This document shows, piece by piece, positions 1 to 8,234 of a stretch of DNA of 64,000 nt. This DNA comes from Streptomyces wuyuanensis (GTDB lineage: Bacteria; Actinomycetota; Actinomycetes; Streptomycetales; Streptomycetaceae): positions 62,001-126,000 of the forward strand of contig NZ_FNHI01000009.1 of the NCBI RefSeq assembly GCF_900103455.1. Direction: 5' to 3'. The stretch's first letter is position 1, and each line of letters begins with the position of its first letter. The notes beneath the pieces were generated by a model. That model was not told where the DNA came from. It did no database searches and saw only the letters and a program-made list of their open reading frames with translations. The translations under genes and the position numbers were made by a program.

Positions 1-674
1 TCGCCTGGCGGCCAGAGCGGGGCACCAGGGTCGCGCTCATCCCCCGCGACGGCTCACCGGTGCGCTGGGCACACGACGACGCGTTCTGGATCTGGCACAC
101 GGCGAACGCGTACGACGCCGGGCCAGGGCCTGCGGACGAGGTGGTGCTGGAGTACGTCCAGTGGTCGAAGCTGAGCCTCGGACCGGGCGAGCCCGGGGCG
201 GAACCGGCGAGGAGCGCCCTGGTGCGGGCCGTGATCGACCCCGCCTCGGGCACGATGCGGCGCACCGTGCTCGACGAGGCGCGGCTGGAGTTCCCGCGCA
301 TCGACGACCGCAGTCTCGGCAGGCGTCACCGGCACATCGCCATCGCGACGGAGTCGGGCGCGGTGGACCTGCTCCCCGGCGAGTACGACGGCATCTCCTG
401 GTATGACACCTCGGCTCCGCCGGGCGGCGCCGGCGTGCGGAAGTGGTTCGCCGGGGACGACTCGGTCGGCGAGCCGGTGTTCGCGCCTTCGCCCGGCCGG
501 CCGGGCGACGACCGGGGCCACTGGCTGGTGTTCGCGACCGACCGCACCGACGGGACGTCCCGGCTGCTCGTGCTCCCCGCCGAGGATCCCGCCTCCGGGC
601 CGGTCGCCCGGGTCCGGATCCCCGTCCGGGTCCCGCTGGGGCTGCATGGGGCATGGCTTCCCACGGAGGAGTGA
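1..674 (+). CDS. Carotenoid oxygenase family protein (C-terminal part)
   Basis: This is the C-terminal ~223 residues of a carotenoid cleavage dioxygenase/RPE65-type enzyme, a non-haem iron beta-propeller protein that oxidatively cleaves polyenes or stilbene-like substrates. The frame is open from base 3 at the window edge, so the N-terminus and some of the four iron-ligand histidines lie outside. Visible landmarks are WIWHTANAYD, the basic FPRIDDRSLGRRHRH stretch, GEPVFAP, and the terminal GLHGAWLP, whose His is the usual last iron ligand of the family. A GTG at base 60 is internal. Family assignment is firm; the substrate cannot be read from this part. Confidence 0.85.
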   Translation, partial: AWRPERGTRVALIPRDGSPVRWAHDDAFWIWHTANAYDAGPGPADEVVLEYVQWSKLSLGPGEPGAEPARSALVRAVIDPASGTMRRTVLDEARLEFPRIDDRSLGRRHRHIAIATESGAVDLLPGEYDGISWYDTSAPPGGAGVRKWFAGDDSVGEPVFAPSPGRPGDDRGHWLVFATDRTDGTSRLLVLPAEDPASGPVARVRIPVRVPLGLHGAWLPTEE

Positions 675-777
675 GGGGGCCTTCCCGGGAGCCTCGGGGC
701 CGGTCGGGGACGCCGCCGCCCGGCGCCCCGTCGGACCCCGCCGTGGTGCCTCGGGGTCGCGCCGCCGGTCCGGAACC

Positions 778-2295
778 TCAGGTCCGCACCGCCGGTCCGA
801 TCCCACCCGCCGTACCCGCCACGGGTGCGGCGGCACCGCCGGCCGCCTGCGCGGACAGCGGGGTGGCGATGGACTCCAGAGACCTGCCCTCCGCCTTGAC
901 CGCCAGGAACAGCGCGACCAGCCCGGCCGCCGTCATCAGCGCCGCGCCCACGCAGAAGGCGAGGACGGTGTCGCCGACGACGCCGCTGGACGTCAGCTCG
1001 GCGAACAGCAGCGGCCCGGAGATACCGCCCGCCGCCGTGCCGACGGCGTAGAAGAACGCGATCGCCATCGCCCGCGTCTCCATGGGGAAGATCTCGCTCA
1101 CGGTCAGGTACGCGGAACTGGCCCCGGCCGAGGCGAAGAAGAGGACGACGCACCAGCACGCGGTCATCGTCAGCGCGTCCAGCCTGCCGGTGTCGAACAG
1201 CCAGGCGGTGGCGAACAGCAGCAGTCCGGAGCTGATGTACGTACCGGCGATCATCGGCTTGCGCCCGACGGTGTCGAACAGGGGCCCGAGGAGCAGCGGG
1301 CCGAGGAAGTTGCCGAGAGCGATCACCGTGAAGTAGTAGCCGGTCGCGCCGGTGGGGACGTCGAAGAAGGTGATGAGGATGGAGGCGAAGCCGAAGGTGA
1401 TGGCGTTGTAGAGGAACGCCTGGCCGATGAAGAGCGAGAGCCCCAGCACGGCGCGCCTGGGGTACGAGCGGAAGACGGTCTTCGCGATCGTGCCGAAGCC
1501 GATGCCGCGCCGCTGGTCGACGGTGATCGACGCCTCCGGTTCGGGCAGCGGCTTCCCCGTCTCCCGCTCGACCTCGCGTTCGACCCCGGCCACCAGGTCC
1601 TCCGCCTCGCGTTCGCGGCCGTGGATGAACATCCAGCGCGGGCTCTCCGGCACGTTGCGGCGGACGAGCAGGATGACGAGGCCCAGGACGACACCGAGGG
1701 CGAAGGTGAGCCGCCAGCCGACGTCCTTGGGGAAGATGCCGGTGTCGAGGGCGAGGACGGACAGCAGGGCGCCCGCCATCGCGCCGAGCCAGAAGCTGCC
1801 GTTGATGATGAGGTCGACGCGACCCCGGTACTTGCTGGGGATGAGTTCGTCGATCGCGGAGTTGATGGCCGCGTACTCCCCGCCGATGCCGAAGCCGGTG
1901 AGGAAGCGGAAGAGGAAGAACCACCAGGCCGAGGTCGACAGGGCGGTCAGCGCGGTGGCCGCCAGATAGACGGCGAGGGTGATGAGGAAGAGCTTCTTGC
2001 GCCCGTACCGGTCCGTCAGCCATCCGAAGAACAGCGCCCCGGAGCAGGCGCCGGCCACGTACAACGCGGCGGCCAGCCCGGTGACCTGCGCGCCGCTGAT
2101 GGCGAGACCACTGCCCTCCTCGGCGAGGCGCCCGGCGACGTTGCCGACGAGGGTGACCTCGAGTCCGTCCAGGATCCACACGGTCCCCAGCCCGATGACG
2201 ATCGTCCAGTGCCATCGGGACCAGGGCAGCCGGTCGAGACGGGCGGGCACCTTCGTGGTGACCGTTCCGGTGCCGGCCGTGCCCGTCTCACTCAT
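778..2295 (-). CDS. MFS transporter, sugar/metabolite porter type
   Basis: A 505-residue major facilitator superfamily permease of about 12 membrane segments, expected to move a small metabolite across the cytoplasmic membrane by H+ symport. Motif A between TM2 and TM3 is GWLTDRYGRKKLF, and the central loop carries ESPRWMFIHGRERE, typical of sugar-porter and benzoate/shikimate-like subfamilies. The start is the ATG preceded by AGGGAG about 6-9 nt upstream; an in-frame ATG 34 codons earlier has a non-membrane leader and no ribosome site. It is a single-gene unit on the minus strand next to, but not overlapping, the PIG-L gene. The substrate is unknown. Confidence 0.88.
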   Translation of the reverse strand: MSETGTAGTGTVTTKVPARLDRLPWSRWHWTIVIGLGTVWILDGLEVTLVGNVAGRLAEEGSGLAISGAQVTGLAAALYVAGACSGALFFGWLTDRYGRKKLFLITLAVYLAATALTALSTSAWWFFLFRFLTGFGIGGEYAAINSAIDELIPSKYRGRVDLIINGSFWLGAMAGALLSVLALDTGIFPKDVGWRLTFALGVVLGLVILLVRRNVPESPRWMFIHGREREAEDLVAGVEREVERETGKPLPEPEASITVDQRRGIGFGTIAKTVFRSYPRRAVLGLSLFIGQAFLYNAITFGFASILITFFDVPTGATGYYFTVIALGNFLGPLLLGPLFDTVGRKPMIAGTYISSGLLLFATAWLFDTGRLDALTMTACWCVVLFFASAGASSAYLTVSEIFPMETRAMAIAFFYAVGTAAGGISGPLLFAELTSSGVVGDTVLAFCVGAALMTAAGLVALFLAVKAEGRSLESIATPLSAQAAGGAAAPVAGTAGGIGPAVRT

Positions 2296-2397
2296 CGCAT
2301 CGCTCCCTGGGGACGCCTCCGTCGCGGTTCCTGCGCCGGTTACCCGGGGGCTTCGGCGACAAACGAGACGTCGTGTTCCGGCCGCCGGGTCGGACAC

Positions 2398-2415
2398 GGC
2401 CCCGCGGGCGGGGCC
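2398..2415 (-). terminator. Possible hairpin downstream of the PIG-L gene
   Basis: GGCCCC and GGGGCC face each other across a 6-nt loop. It lies between the PIG-L stop and the MFS start and has no T-tract, so it is either a weak GC-only terminator or a leader hairpin of the MFS mRNA. Confidence 0.3.
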
Positions 2416-2483
2416 ACGGCCTCACCGGCGGGGCGCCGTCGGGCCGCACCGGCTCCGCCCCGCCCCTGCCGGGCCTCAGGCGG

Positions 2484-3239
2484 TCACCGGGCGAGGAGTT
2501 CGAAGGCGACCGCGGGCACCCCGCCGAACCTCGGAGCGACCGCTTCCGCGTTGCCGACCAGGAACTCCCGGCAGTAAGCCTCGGGATCCTTGTCCGTCAG
2601 GACCTCGATGTAGCTGCGGTGCTGGAGCAGCGACTGCACGGAACGCTCCAGTCCGGCCGTCGCGTCCACGGCATGGGTCGGGGTCGACGAGCCCGCGATC
2701 GCCACCCACCGGACTCCGTTCCACGGCTGGAGGCCCTGCTCGGTGAGGAGTTCGGGAAAGATCCAGCGGTTGCCCGCGTCACCTGCGGCGTCCAGCGCCG
2801 CCCTGCCGACGGCGCGATGGTCCGGGGAGTTCCAGGCGCCGCCGACGGCCGGGCCCCAGGTGTCGCGGTGGTTGAGCGTGACGACCAGGTCGGGGCGGTG
2901 CCGCCGGATCGCGGCCGCGATGTCGCGGCGCAGGGCCGTGCCGTACTCGACGACGCCGTCCCGGTGGTCGAGGAACTCCACCGCGCCCACCCCGACGACC
3001 GCGGCGCTCGCCCGCTGCTCGCGCTCGCGCAACGGGCCGCACTCGCCGGGGTCGATGGTGTCGATCCCGGCCTCGCCCCGGGTGGCGAGGAGGTACGTCA
3101 CGTCCTTGCCCGCGTCCGTCCAGCCGGCGACTGCCGCGGCGCAGCCGTACTCCAGGTCGTCGGGGTGGGCGACGACGGCGAGCGCCCGCTGCCAGTCGTC
3201 CGGCACCGGTTCGAGCTGAGGTTCGGTCAGTTCGGTCAT
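2484..3239 (-). CDS. PIG-L family deacetylase
   Basis: A 251-residue zinc-dependent N-deacetylase of the PIG-L/MshB/LmbE superfamily, which removes acetyl groups from N-acetylglucosaminyl or similar substrates. The zinc motif VAHPDDLEYG is at about residue 24, and the second ligand region NSPDHRAVG lies near residue 160. The ATG chosen sits 6 nt after TACCCT, a TANNNT -10 hexamer, so the mRNA is probably leaderless; an upstream in-frame ATG would add a short unrelated leader. Family is certain, but length and context do not separate a mycothiol-type enzyme from a general LmbE-like one. Confidence 0.88.
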   Translation of the reverse strand: MTELTEPQLEPVPDDWQRALAVVAHPDDLEYGCAAAVAGWTDAGKDVTYLLATRGEAGIDTIDPGECGPLREREQRASAAVVGVGAVEFLDHRDGVVEYGTALRRDIAAAIRRHRPDLVVTLNHRDTWGPAVGGAWNSPDHRAVGRAALDAAGDAGNRWIFPELLTEQGLQPWNGVRWVAIAGSSTPTHAVDATAGLERSVQSLLQHRSYIEVLTDKDPEAYCREFLVGNAEAVAPRFGGVPAVAFELLAR

Positions 3240-3245
3240 ACGGGC

Positions 3246-3251
3246 AGGGTA
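3246..3251 (-). promoter_or_regulatory. -10 element, leaderless start of the PIG-L gene
   Basis: On the minus strand TACCCT (TANNNT) ends 6 nt before the ATG, the spacing typical of leaderless Streptomyces transcripts. No convincing -35 hexamer was recognised. Confidence 0.5.
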
Positions 3252-3364
3252 TCCGCGGTGCCGATCCGTCCCGGCGTCATCGCCGCGCACCGGACGGGAG
3301 TCGTGCCGCCGTGCCCGCCCGGTCGCCGGCGGTGGCGGTGGCGGTGGCGGTCACGGCATGCTCG

Positions 3365-4663
3365 TCACACCTCGTCGCGGACCAGCGCGAGCAGCCGGTC
3401 GAGCACTCGGGAGCCGGACGCCCGCACGCCGTCGTGCTCGTACTCGTCGGTCACCCAGGTGCGCAGTCCGCGGATGGCGCGTGCGGTCGCGAGGGAGTGC
3501 CCGGTGTCGACGTACATGTCGTCGTGGTACACGGCCGCGGCGACCGGGACCTCGTTGGCCGCGAGGCGCTCGGCGTCGTACAGCGCGGGCCAGTCGGTGC
3601 GGGCGGCCAGGATCTCGGCGGCCTCGCGCAGGGGCCGCAGGGCGGGGTCGGCCTCGAAGTGCCAGGGGTGGACGGACTCGCCGGTGAAGAGCAGCGGTCC
3701 GTCGCCCGCCAGCGCCTTCTCCGCGTCGAACTGCGGGAACTCCGAGCGCACCCGCTCGGCGGCCCAGGCCGTGGGGGCCTGGCCCTGGGCGTAGATGGCC
3801 TCGTGGAGCACGGCGTACAGCGGATGGGCCGCGTACGACAGCGCGGCGAGCACGTTCTGCCGGAAGGCGTCGGAGAGTTCGTCGCCGTCGGCGGCGCCGA
3901 CGAAGGCGTTCTCCAGCAGGTAGTGGAGCTGGTGGCTGCCGTCGCCGGTGCCGAGCTGGATCCCCAGCGACTGGAACGCCTCGGGGGTGAGGACGTATCC
4001 GCCGGGCAGCACGGTCCGCCGGGACGCAAGATGCTCGGCGATGCGCCGGGCCCGTTCGACGTCCTGCGGGTAGCGGGCGTAGTGGGCGTCGTTCTTGCGC
4101 TGGATGCGGGGGTAGGCGGCCCGGTAGACGTCCTCGGCGCGGGCGTCCAGCGAGGGCAGTCCTCCGGTGATCAGGACCGCCTTCAGCCCTTCCGGTGCGG
4201 TGGAGAGGTACTGGGTGGCGCAGAAGCCGCCGAAACTCTGGCCGAGGACCGTCCAGCGCGCCCCGCCGGTCAGCTGCGCGCGGACCGCCTCGCAGTCCCG
4301 GACGATGCTGTCGGCGCGGAAGTGCGAGAGGTACCGGGCCTGCTCCTCCGGGCCGCCGCGCAGGGGCAGTGTCTGCCGGTTGGCGGGCGAGGACAGTCCG
4401 GTGCCGCGCTGGTCGAGGAGGAGGACGCGGAACTCCTGCACCGCGCGGCCCAGCCACGCCTGCTTGCCGGGGAAGCGCCGTGCCCCGAATCCGGGTCCGC
4501 CCTCCAGGTACACCAGCCAGGGCAGGTCGGCCCCGGACCGGCTGCTGGAGACGACCTCGCGACCGTAGAGGGATATCCGCTCCCCCGAGGGGTCGGCGTG
4601 GTCGAGGGGAACGGTGAAGTGGCGGTCCGTGAGGACGAGGCCCGGCTGCCGGTAGCTGGTCAC
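3365..4663 (-). CDS. Proline iminopeptidase-like alpha/beta hydrolase (S33)
   Basis: A 432-residue cytoplasmic alpha/beta hydrolase of the prolyl aminopeptidase (peptidase S33) family, which releases N-terminal proline or similar residues from peptides. The oxyanion region is EGGPGFGAR (HGGPG-like), LLLDQRGTGLS follows, and the nucleophile elbow is GQSFGG; the late VDTGH supplies the likely catalytic His. A GTG start is used, preceded by AGGAG in good spacing. It is followed 280 nt upstream in coordinates by the PIG-L gene, with no overlap, so it is probably monocistronic. The unusually acidic EGGPG in place of HGGPG is a minor variation. Confidence 0.88.
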   Translation of the reverse strand: MTSYRQPGLVLTDRHFTVPLDHADPSGERISLYGREVVSSSRSGADLPWLVYLEGGPGFGARRFPGKQAWLGRAVQEFRVLLLDQRGTGLSSPANRQTLPLRGGPEEQARYLSHFRADSIVRDCEAVRAQLTGGARWTVLGQSFGGFCATQYLSTAPEGLKAVLITGGLPSLDARAEDVYRAAYPRIQRKNDAHYARYPQDVERARRIAEHLASRRTVLPGGYVLTPEAFQSLGIQLGTGDGSHQLHYLLENAFVGAADGDELSDAFRQNVLAALSYAAHPLYAVLHEAIYAQGQAPTAWAAERVRSEFPQFDAEKALAGDGPLLFTGESVHPWHFEADPALRPLREAAEILAARTDWPALYDAERLAANEVPVAAAVYHDDMYVDTGHSLATARAIRGLRTWVTDEYEHDGVRASGSRVLDRLLALVRDEV

Positions 4664-4699
4664 TGCGCGCTCCTGCTGTGTTGTCGCTGATGGTGCGTT

Positions 4700-4735
4700 C
4701 CCCGCCCGCCCAGTGCATCACACGGCCGGGCGGGG
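4700..4735 (-). terminator. Terminator of the GH5 gene
   Basis: CCCCGCCCG and CGGGCGGGG form a perfect 9-bp stem with an 18-nt loop. It lies between the GH5 stop and the iminopeptidase start, both on the minus strand, and so likely separates the two units. Confidence 0.55.
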
Positions 4736-4748
4736 GTCGCACCGAGGA

Positions 4749-5831
4749 TCAGCCGGCCGGGAAGTCGTCCGGGGTCCTGACCCGCTCGCGGATCCAGACC
4801 CCGGCGGGCTTCAGGGGGCCGGTTCCGCTCCAGGGCCCGTTGGCGGCGCAGGTGCCGGGCTTGAAGACGGCGCCGCTGCGGTGGTCGTCGGAGAAGTTCC
4901 AGTTGACCCAGCCGATCTTCCTGGACGCCATGAGGTCGAGGTAGCGCTGGGACATGGCGAAGTCGTTCGCGTCCTCGCCGGCGTAGTTCTGGGTGCCGAA
5001 TTCGGTGACGAACACGGGCAGCCGGTCGGCGGCGCGGGCGAGGGTGTTCAGGTACTCCTCGCGGTGCGAGGCGGCGTAGAAGTGGAAGGTGTACATGATG
5101 TTGGCGGCGTTCACGGGGTTGCGGACGACCTCGGTCTCGTCGGCCCCTTCGGAGACGCCGAACGAGGACCAGGCGCGGGTGCCGACGAGAACCGGGGTTT
5201 CGGGGTCGTGCCGGCGGATGACCGGGAGGAGCTGTTCGGCGTAGTCCTTGATGCGGGCCCACGAGACTCCGCTGGGCTCGTTGGCGATCTCGTACAGCAG
5301 GTTGGTCTTGCCGTTGTGGCGCTGGGCGATCTCGGTGAAGAAGGTCCTGGCGCGGGCGAGGTTGTGGTGGGGGTCGCCCGGGCTGAGCATGTGCCAGTCG
5401 ACGATCACGTACAGGCCGCGGGCCGTGGCCTGCTCGATGGCCGAGTGGACCAGGTCGGTGAACCTGCGCGGGTCGGCCTCGTAGCCGCCCTCCTGGATGT
5501 ACATGGAGACGCGCAGGACGTCGGCCCGCCAGTCGCCGGCGAGGGCGTTCAGCGAACCGGACGTCACGCACTGGCTGTACCACTGCAGTCCGTGGGTGGA
5601 CATGCCGCGGAGCTGGATCGGCTTGCCGTGCCGGTTGCAGAGCTTGGTCCCGCAGACCGTGAGCTGTCCGTTGGCCTCGACGGGGGTGCTCGCGGCCGGT
5701 GCGGCGGGGGCGGGTGTCGTGGGGCCGGGCGCTGCGGGGGCGGTGGGCGCCACGCCGAGGCCGATCAGGAGGGCGAGGGCGGCGGCGGCCGCGGTGCGCA
5801 GGGCGCGTAACGAGAAGGGTGCGGGTCTCAT
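4749..5831 (-). CDS. Secreted glycoside hydrolase family 5 endoglucanase
   Basis: A 360-residue secreted beta-glycanase of GH5, most like actinobacterial endo-1,4-beta-glucanases. It has an N-terminal signal peptide (basic start, Ala/Leu core, cut near APAAPG), then a Pro/Ala/Thr linker, then the catalytic domain from about residue 55. The acid/base is the Glu of IANEPSG and the nucleophile the Glu of FVTEFGTQ; VDWHML and FHFYAASH are further GH5 strand motifs. There is no carbohydrate-binding module, so it is a minimal soluble enzyme. GGAGA precedes the ATG by 5 nt, and a 13-bp palindrome sits about 30 bp upstream of the start. Confidence 0.92.
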   Translation of the reverse strand: MRPAPFSLRALRTAAAAALALLIGLGVAPTAPAAPGPTTPAPAAPAASTPVEANGQLTVCGTKLCNRHGKPIQLRGMSTHGLQWYSQCVTSGSLNALAGDWRADVLRVSMYIQEGGYEADPRRFTDLVHSAIEQATARGLYVIVDWHMLSPGDPHHNLARARTFFTEIAQRHNGKTNLLYEIANEPSGVSWARIKDYAEQLLPVIRRHDPETPVLVGTRAWSSFGVSEGADETEVVRNPVNAANIMYTFHFYAASHREEYLNTLARAADRLPVFVTEFGTQNYAGEDANDFAMSQRYLDLMASRKIGWVNWNFSDDHRSGAVFKPGTCAANGPWSGTGPLKPAGVWIRERVRTPDDFPAG

Positions 5832-5859
5832 GGGGTCTCCGCGAAGTGGGGGGACTGGA

Positions 5860-5872
5860 AGGAAACTTTCCT
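5860..5872. promoter_or_regulatory. Palindrome upstream of the cellulase gene
   Basis: AGGAAACTTTCCT is a perfect dyad around a single central base, in the 5' untranslated/promoter region of the GH5 gene. Its GAAACTTTC core resembles the conserved palindromes described upstream of Streptomyces xylanase and cellulase genes. It is not the CebR box (TGGGAGCGCTCCCA). Confidence 0.5.
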
Positions 5873-6002
5873 AACCGAGGAATAGCAGCGCCGATCGGAG
5901 CCCGCAAGGGTCAGGGAAAGAGACGCTGTTCAGCGGGCTGACCCGGACGGGCCGGTCGCCCGGTTGGGGCCCGGCCCGTGTGCGCACCGCCCGGGGCGCG
6001 CC

Positions 6003-6008
6003 TAGCGT
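6003..6008 (+). promoter_or_regulatory. -10 element, leaderless start of the ABC ATPase gene
   Basis: TAGCGT (TANNNT) ends 6 nt before the ATG of the osmoprotectant ATPase, leaving no room for a Shine-Dalgarno, so a leaderless mRNA is likely. Confidence 0.5.
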
Positions 6009-6014
6009 GGACGC

Positions 6015-7178
6015 ATGATCCGGTTCGAGGAGGTCGGCAAGGTCTACCCGGACGGGACGACCGCCGTGGACGGGCTGTCCTTCGATGTCGCCGAGGGCGA
6101 ACTGGTCACACTGGTCGGCCCGTCGGGCTGCGGCAAGACCACGACGATGACGATGGTCAACCGGCTGATCGAACCCACGTCCGGGCGCATCCTGGTGGAG
6201 GGCGAGGACATCTCCCGGGTGGACCCGGTCCGGCTCCGTCGGCGCATCGGCTACGTCATCCAGCAGGTAGGCCTCTTCCCACACCGGACGGTCCTCGACA
6301 ACACCGCGACCGTGCCGACGCTGCTGGGCTGGAAGAAGCGCAGGGCGCGGGCCCGCGCCGCCGAACTCCTCGATCTGGTGGGCCTCGATCCGAAGACCTT
6401 CGGAGACCGCTACCCCGAGCAGCTCTCGGGCGGCCAGCGCCAGCGGGTCGGGGTGGCCCGGGCGCTGGCGGCGGACCCTCCGGTCCTGCTGATGGACGAG
6501 CCGTTCGGCGCGGTGGACCCGGTGGTCCGGGAGCGGCTGCAGAACGAGTTCCTGAACCTCCAGGCGACGGTGCGCAAGACCGTGCTGCTCGTCACCCACG
6601 ACATCGAGGAGGCGGTGCGGATGGGCGACCGCATCGCCGTGTACGGGCACGGCCACATCGAGCAGTTCGACACCCCGAGCGCGGTGCTCGGCACGCCGGC
6701 GACCGACTACGTGGCGCGGTTCGTGGGCGCGGACCGGGGGCTGAAGCGGCTCTCGGTGACCGAGATCGAGGAGGACGGTCTCGAACAGCCCCCGATCGCA
6801 CGCATGGACGAACCGGCCGGTGCCGCGGCGGCCCGGCTGCGGGCCGCGGGCGCGCGCTGGGCGGTCGTGCTCAACGCCGGGGGCGAACTGCACGGCTGGG
6901 TGTCGGCCGAGTCCCTGGCACCGGCCGGCGACCGGGACACGGTCGGGGACCGGGCGCGCCGGATGGAGGCGTGGGTACCGCTCGGGGCGCCGCTGAAGCA
7001 GGCGTTCAGCGAGATGCTGCAGCACGACGCGGGGTGGGTGGCGGTGGTGGACGGGGCCCGTTTCGTGGGTGTGCTGACACCGGCGAAACTCCACGAGGCA
7101 TTGCGCCGTTCGGTGGACGCCGAGGCCCGGGGCGTCGCACGGGACCAGGTGGACTTCGACTCGGTGGCGGACGCCTGA
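6015..7178 (+). CDS. Glycine betaine/osmoprotectant-type ABC transporter ATPase
   Basis: A 387-residue ATP-binding subunit of the OpuCA/ProV class, which energises import of quaternary ammonium osmoprotectants. Walker A is GPSGCGKTT, the Q-loop follows RIGYVIQQVGLFPH (distinctive for this class), the signature is LSGGQRQR, and Walker B is LLMDEPFGAVDP. After about residue 240 the protein continues with two CBS-like modules (ARMDEP..., then ...GWVAVVDGARFVGVLTP) that in OpuA-type ATPases sense ionic strength or c-di-AMP. It faces, tail to tail, the operon with the two permeases and binding lipoprotein, an uncommon split of one transporter over two strands. Its 3' end is imperfectly repeated just downstream. 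Confidence 0.9.
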   Translation: MIRFEEVGKVYPDGTTAVDGLSFDVAEGELVTLVGPSGCGKTTTMTMVNRLIEPTSGRILVEGEDISRVDPVRLRRRIGYVIQQVGLFPHRTVLDNTATVPTLLGWKKRRARARAAELLDLVGLDPKTFGDRYPEQLSGGQRQRVGVARALAADPPVLLMDEPFGAVDPVVRERLQNEFLNLQATVRKTVLLVTHDIEEAVRMGDRIAVYGHGHIEQFDTPSAVLGTPATDYVARFVGADRGLKRLSVTEIEEDGLEQPPIARMDEPAGAAAARLRAAGARWAVVLNAGGELHGWVSAESLAPAGDRDTVGDRARRMEAWVPLGAPLKQAFSEMLQHDAGWVAVVDGARFVGVLTPAKLHEALRRSVDAEARGVARDQVDFDSVADA

Positions 7179-7260
7179 AGCCGCCCCCGGAGCGGCGCCC
7201 CGGCCCGCGGGAACGGGCGCTCGATGGCGGACGTCTGAGCCGCTCCGGGAACGGCCGCCC
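7161..7260. repeat. Imperfect direct duplication of the ATPase gene's 3' end
   Basis: The last coding bases, stop codon and ~20 following bases (7161-7200) recur at 7221-7260 with one gap and a few substitutions. TCGGTGGCGGACGCCTGA is matched by TCGATGGCGGACGTCTGA, so a second in-frame-looking stop lies in the intergenic region. Confidence 0.7.
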
Positions 7261-7286
7261 GAACGCCTCGCGGCCGGCGGCCCGGG

Positions 7287-8234
7287 TCACTTCGGGAGCA
7301 GGCCCTTGGACTGCAGGTACTGCCGGGCGACGTCCTCGGGCAGTCTGCGCCAGCTGTCCACCTGCTCGTTGAGCCGGGCGAGGTCCTCGGTGGTCAGGAC
7401 CGCGTTCAGCTTGTCGAGGGCCTTCGTGACCCCGGGGCCGCCGGCCCGCGCCCGGTTGACGACGGGGACGATGTAGTCGGCGTTCTGGAGGTGTTTGTCG
7501 TCATCCAGCAGCACCAGGCCGAAGTCGTCGAGGGTGGCGTCCGTGCTGGTGGTGAGGACCATCTGGTCCTGGCCCGACTGGACCGCCTGCTTGGCCTGGG
7601 TGGTCCCGACGCCCTTGGGGTCGATGCCGCTGATGCGGATGCCGTACGTCTTCTCCAGCCCGGGCGCGCAGTACGGCCGCCGGACGCATTCGTCCCCGGC
7701 GGCGAGGCGTACGGGGATCCCCGACCTGCCGAGGTCGCTCAGCGTCCGCAGGTCGTGTGCGCGGGCGAACTCCTCGGTGACGGCGAAGGCGTTCTGGTCG
7801 ACGGCCCGCCCCGGGTCGAGGACCTTCAGTCCGCGCGGGTCGGCGAGCGAGCGCAGCGCGCTCATGGTGACGCCGAGGTCGGGCGAGCCGGCGGCCGGGG
7901 CGCCGGGGCCGTGGGCCTTGGCTCCCAGCCAGTCGGCGAAGGTTGCGGCGTACTCGGGGACCACGTCGATCTGGCCGCTCTCCAGCGCCGGTTCGTAGAG
8001 CTCCCGGTTGGTGACGGAGATGATCTTCGTCTGGTACCCGGCGTGCTCGAGCAGCAGGGAGTACATCCGGGCGAGCAGGTCGCTCTCGGTGAAGCCGGCG
8101 GACCCGATCGTCAGATGTCTGCTGTCCCCGGGCGGGTCGGTCACCTCGCCCCGGTCCTCCAGCGAGGGGCCCGTGGTGCAGGCGGCCGCCAGGGCCAGCA
8201 CGACCGCGCCGAGGAGGGCGGGGAGCCGCCTCAT
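7287..8234 (-). CDS. Osmoprotectant ABC transporter substrate-binding lipoprotein
   Basis: A 315-residue extracytoplasmic binding protein of the OpuAC/OpuCC (type II periplasmic-binding) class. The N-terminus is a lipoprotein signal with lipobox LAAAC, so it is anchored by Cys at about residue 19. The mature part begins HLTIGSAGFTESDLLARMY, the family's first strand with the ligand-binding FTE loop, and QIDVVPEYAATF is the characteristic conserved segment. The start overlaps the stop of the upstream permease gene by 4 bp (ATGA), so it is the last gene of a coupled four-gene operon. Ligand is inferred to be a betaine or choline-like compound. Confidence 0.9.
   Translation of the reverse strand: MRRLPALLGAVVLALAAACTTGPSLEDRGEVTDPPGDSRHLTIGSAGFTESDLLARMYSLLLEHAGYQTKIISVTNRELYEPALESGQIDVVPEYAATFADWLGAKAHGPGAPAAGSPDLGVTMSALRSLADPRGLKVLDPGRAVDQNAFAVTEEFARAHDLRTLSDLGRSGIPVRLAAGDECVRRPYCAPGLEKTYGIRISGIDPKGVGTTQAKQAVQSGQDQMVLTTSTDATLDDFGLVLLDDDKHLQNADYIVPVVNRARAGGPGVTKALDKLNAVLTTEDLARLNEQVDSWRRLPEDVARQYLQSKGLLPK

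Noticed and set aside
403..2577. Long plus-strand frame antisense to the MFS gene
   Set aside because: Shadow composition (Arg, Gly, Glu, Ala), no domain, and the minus strand carries a clear transporter with a ribosome site.
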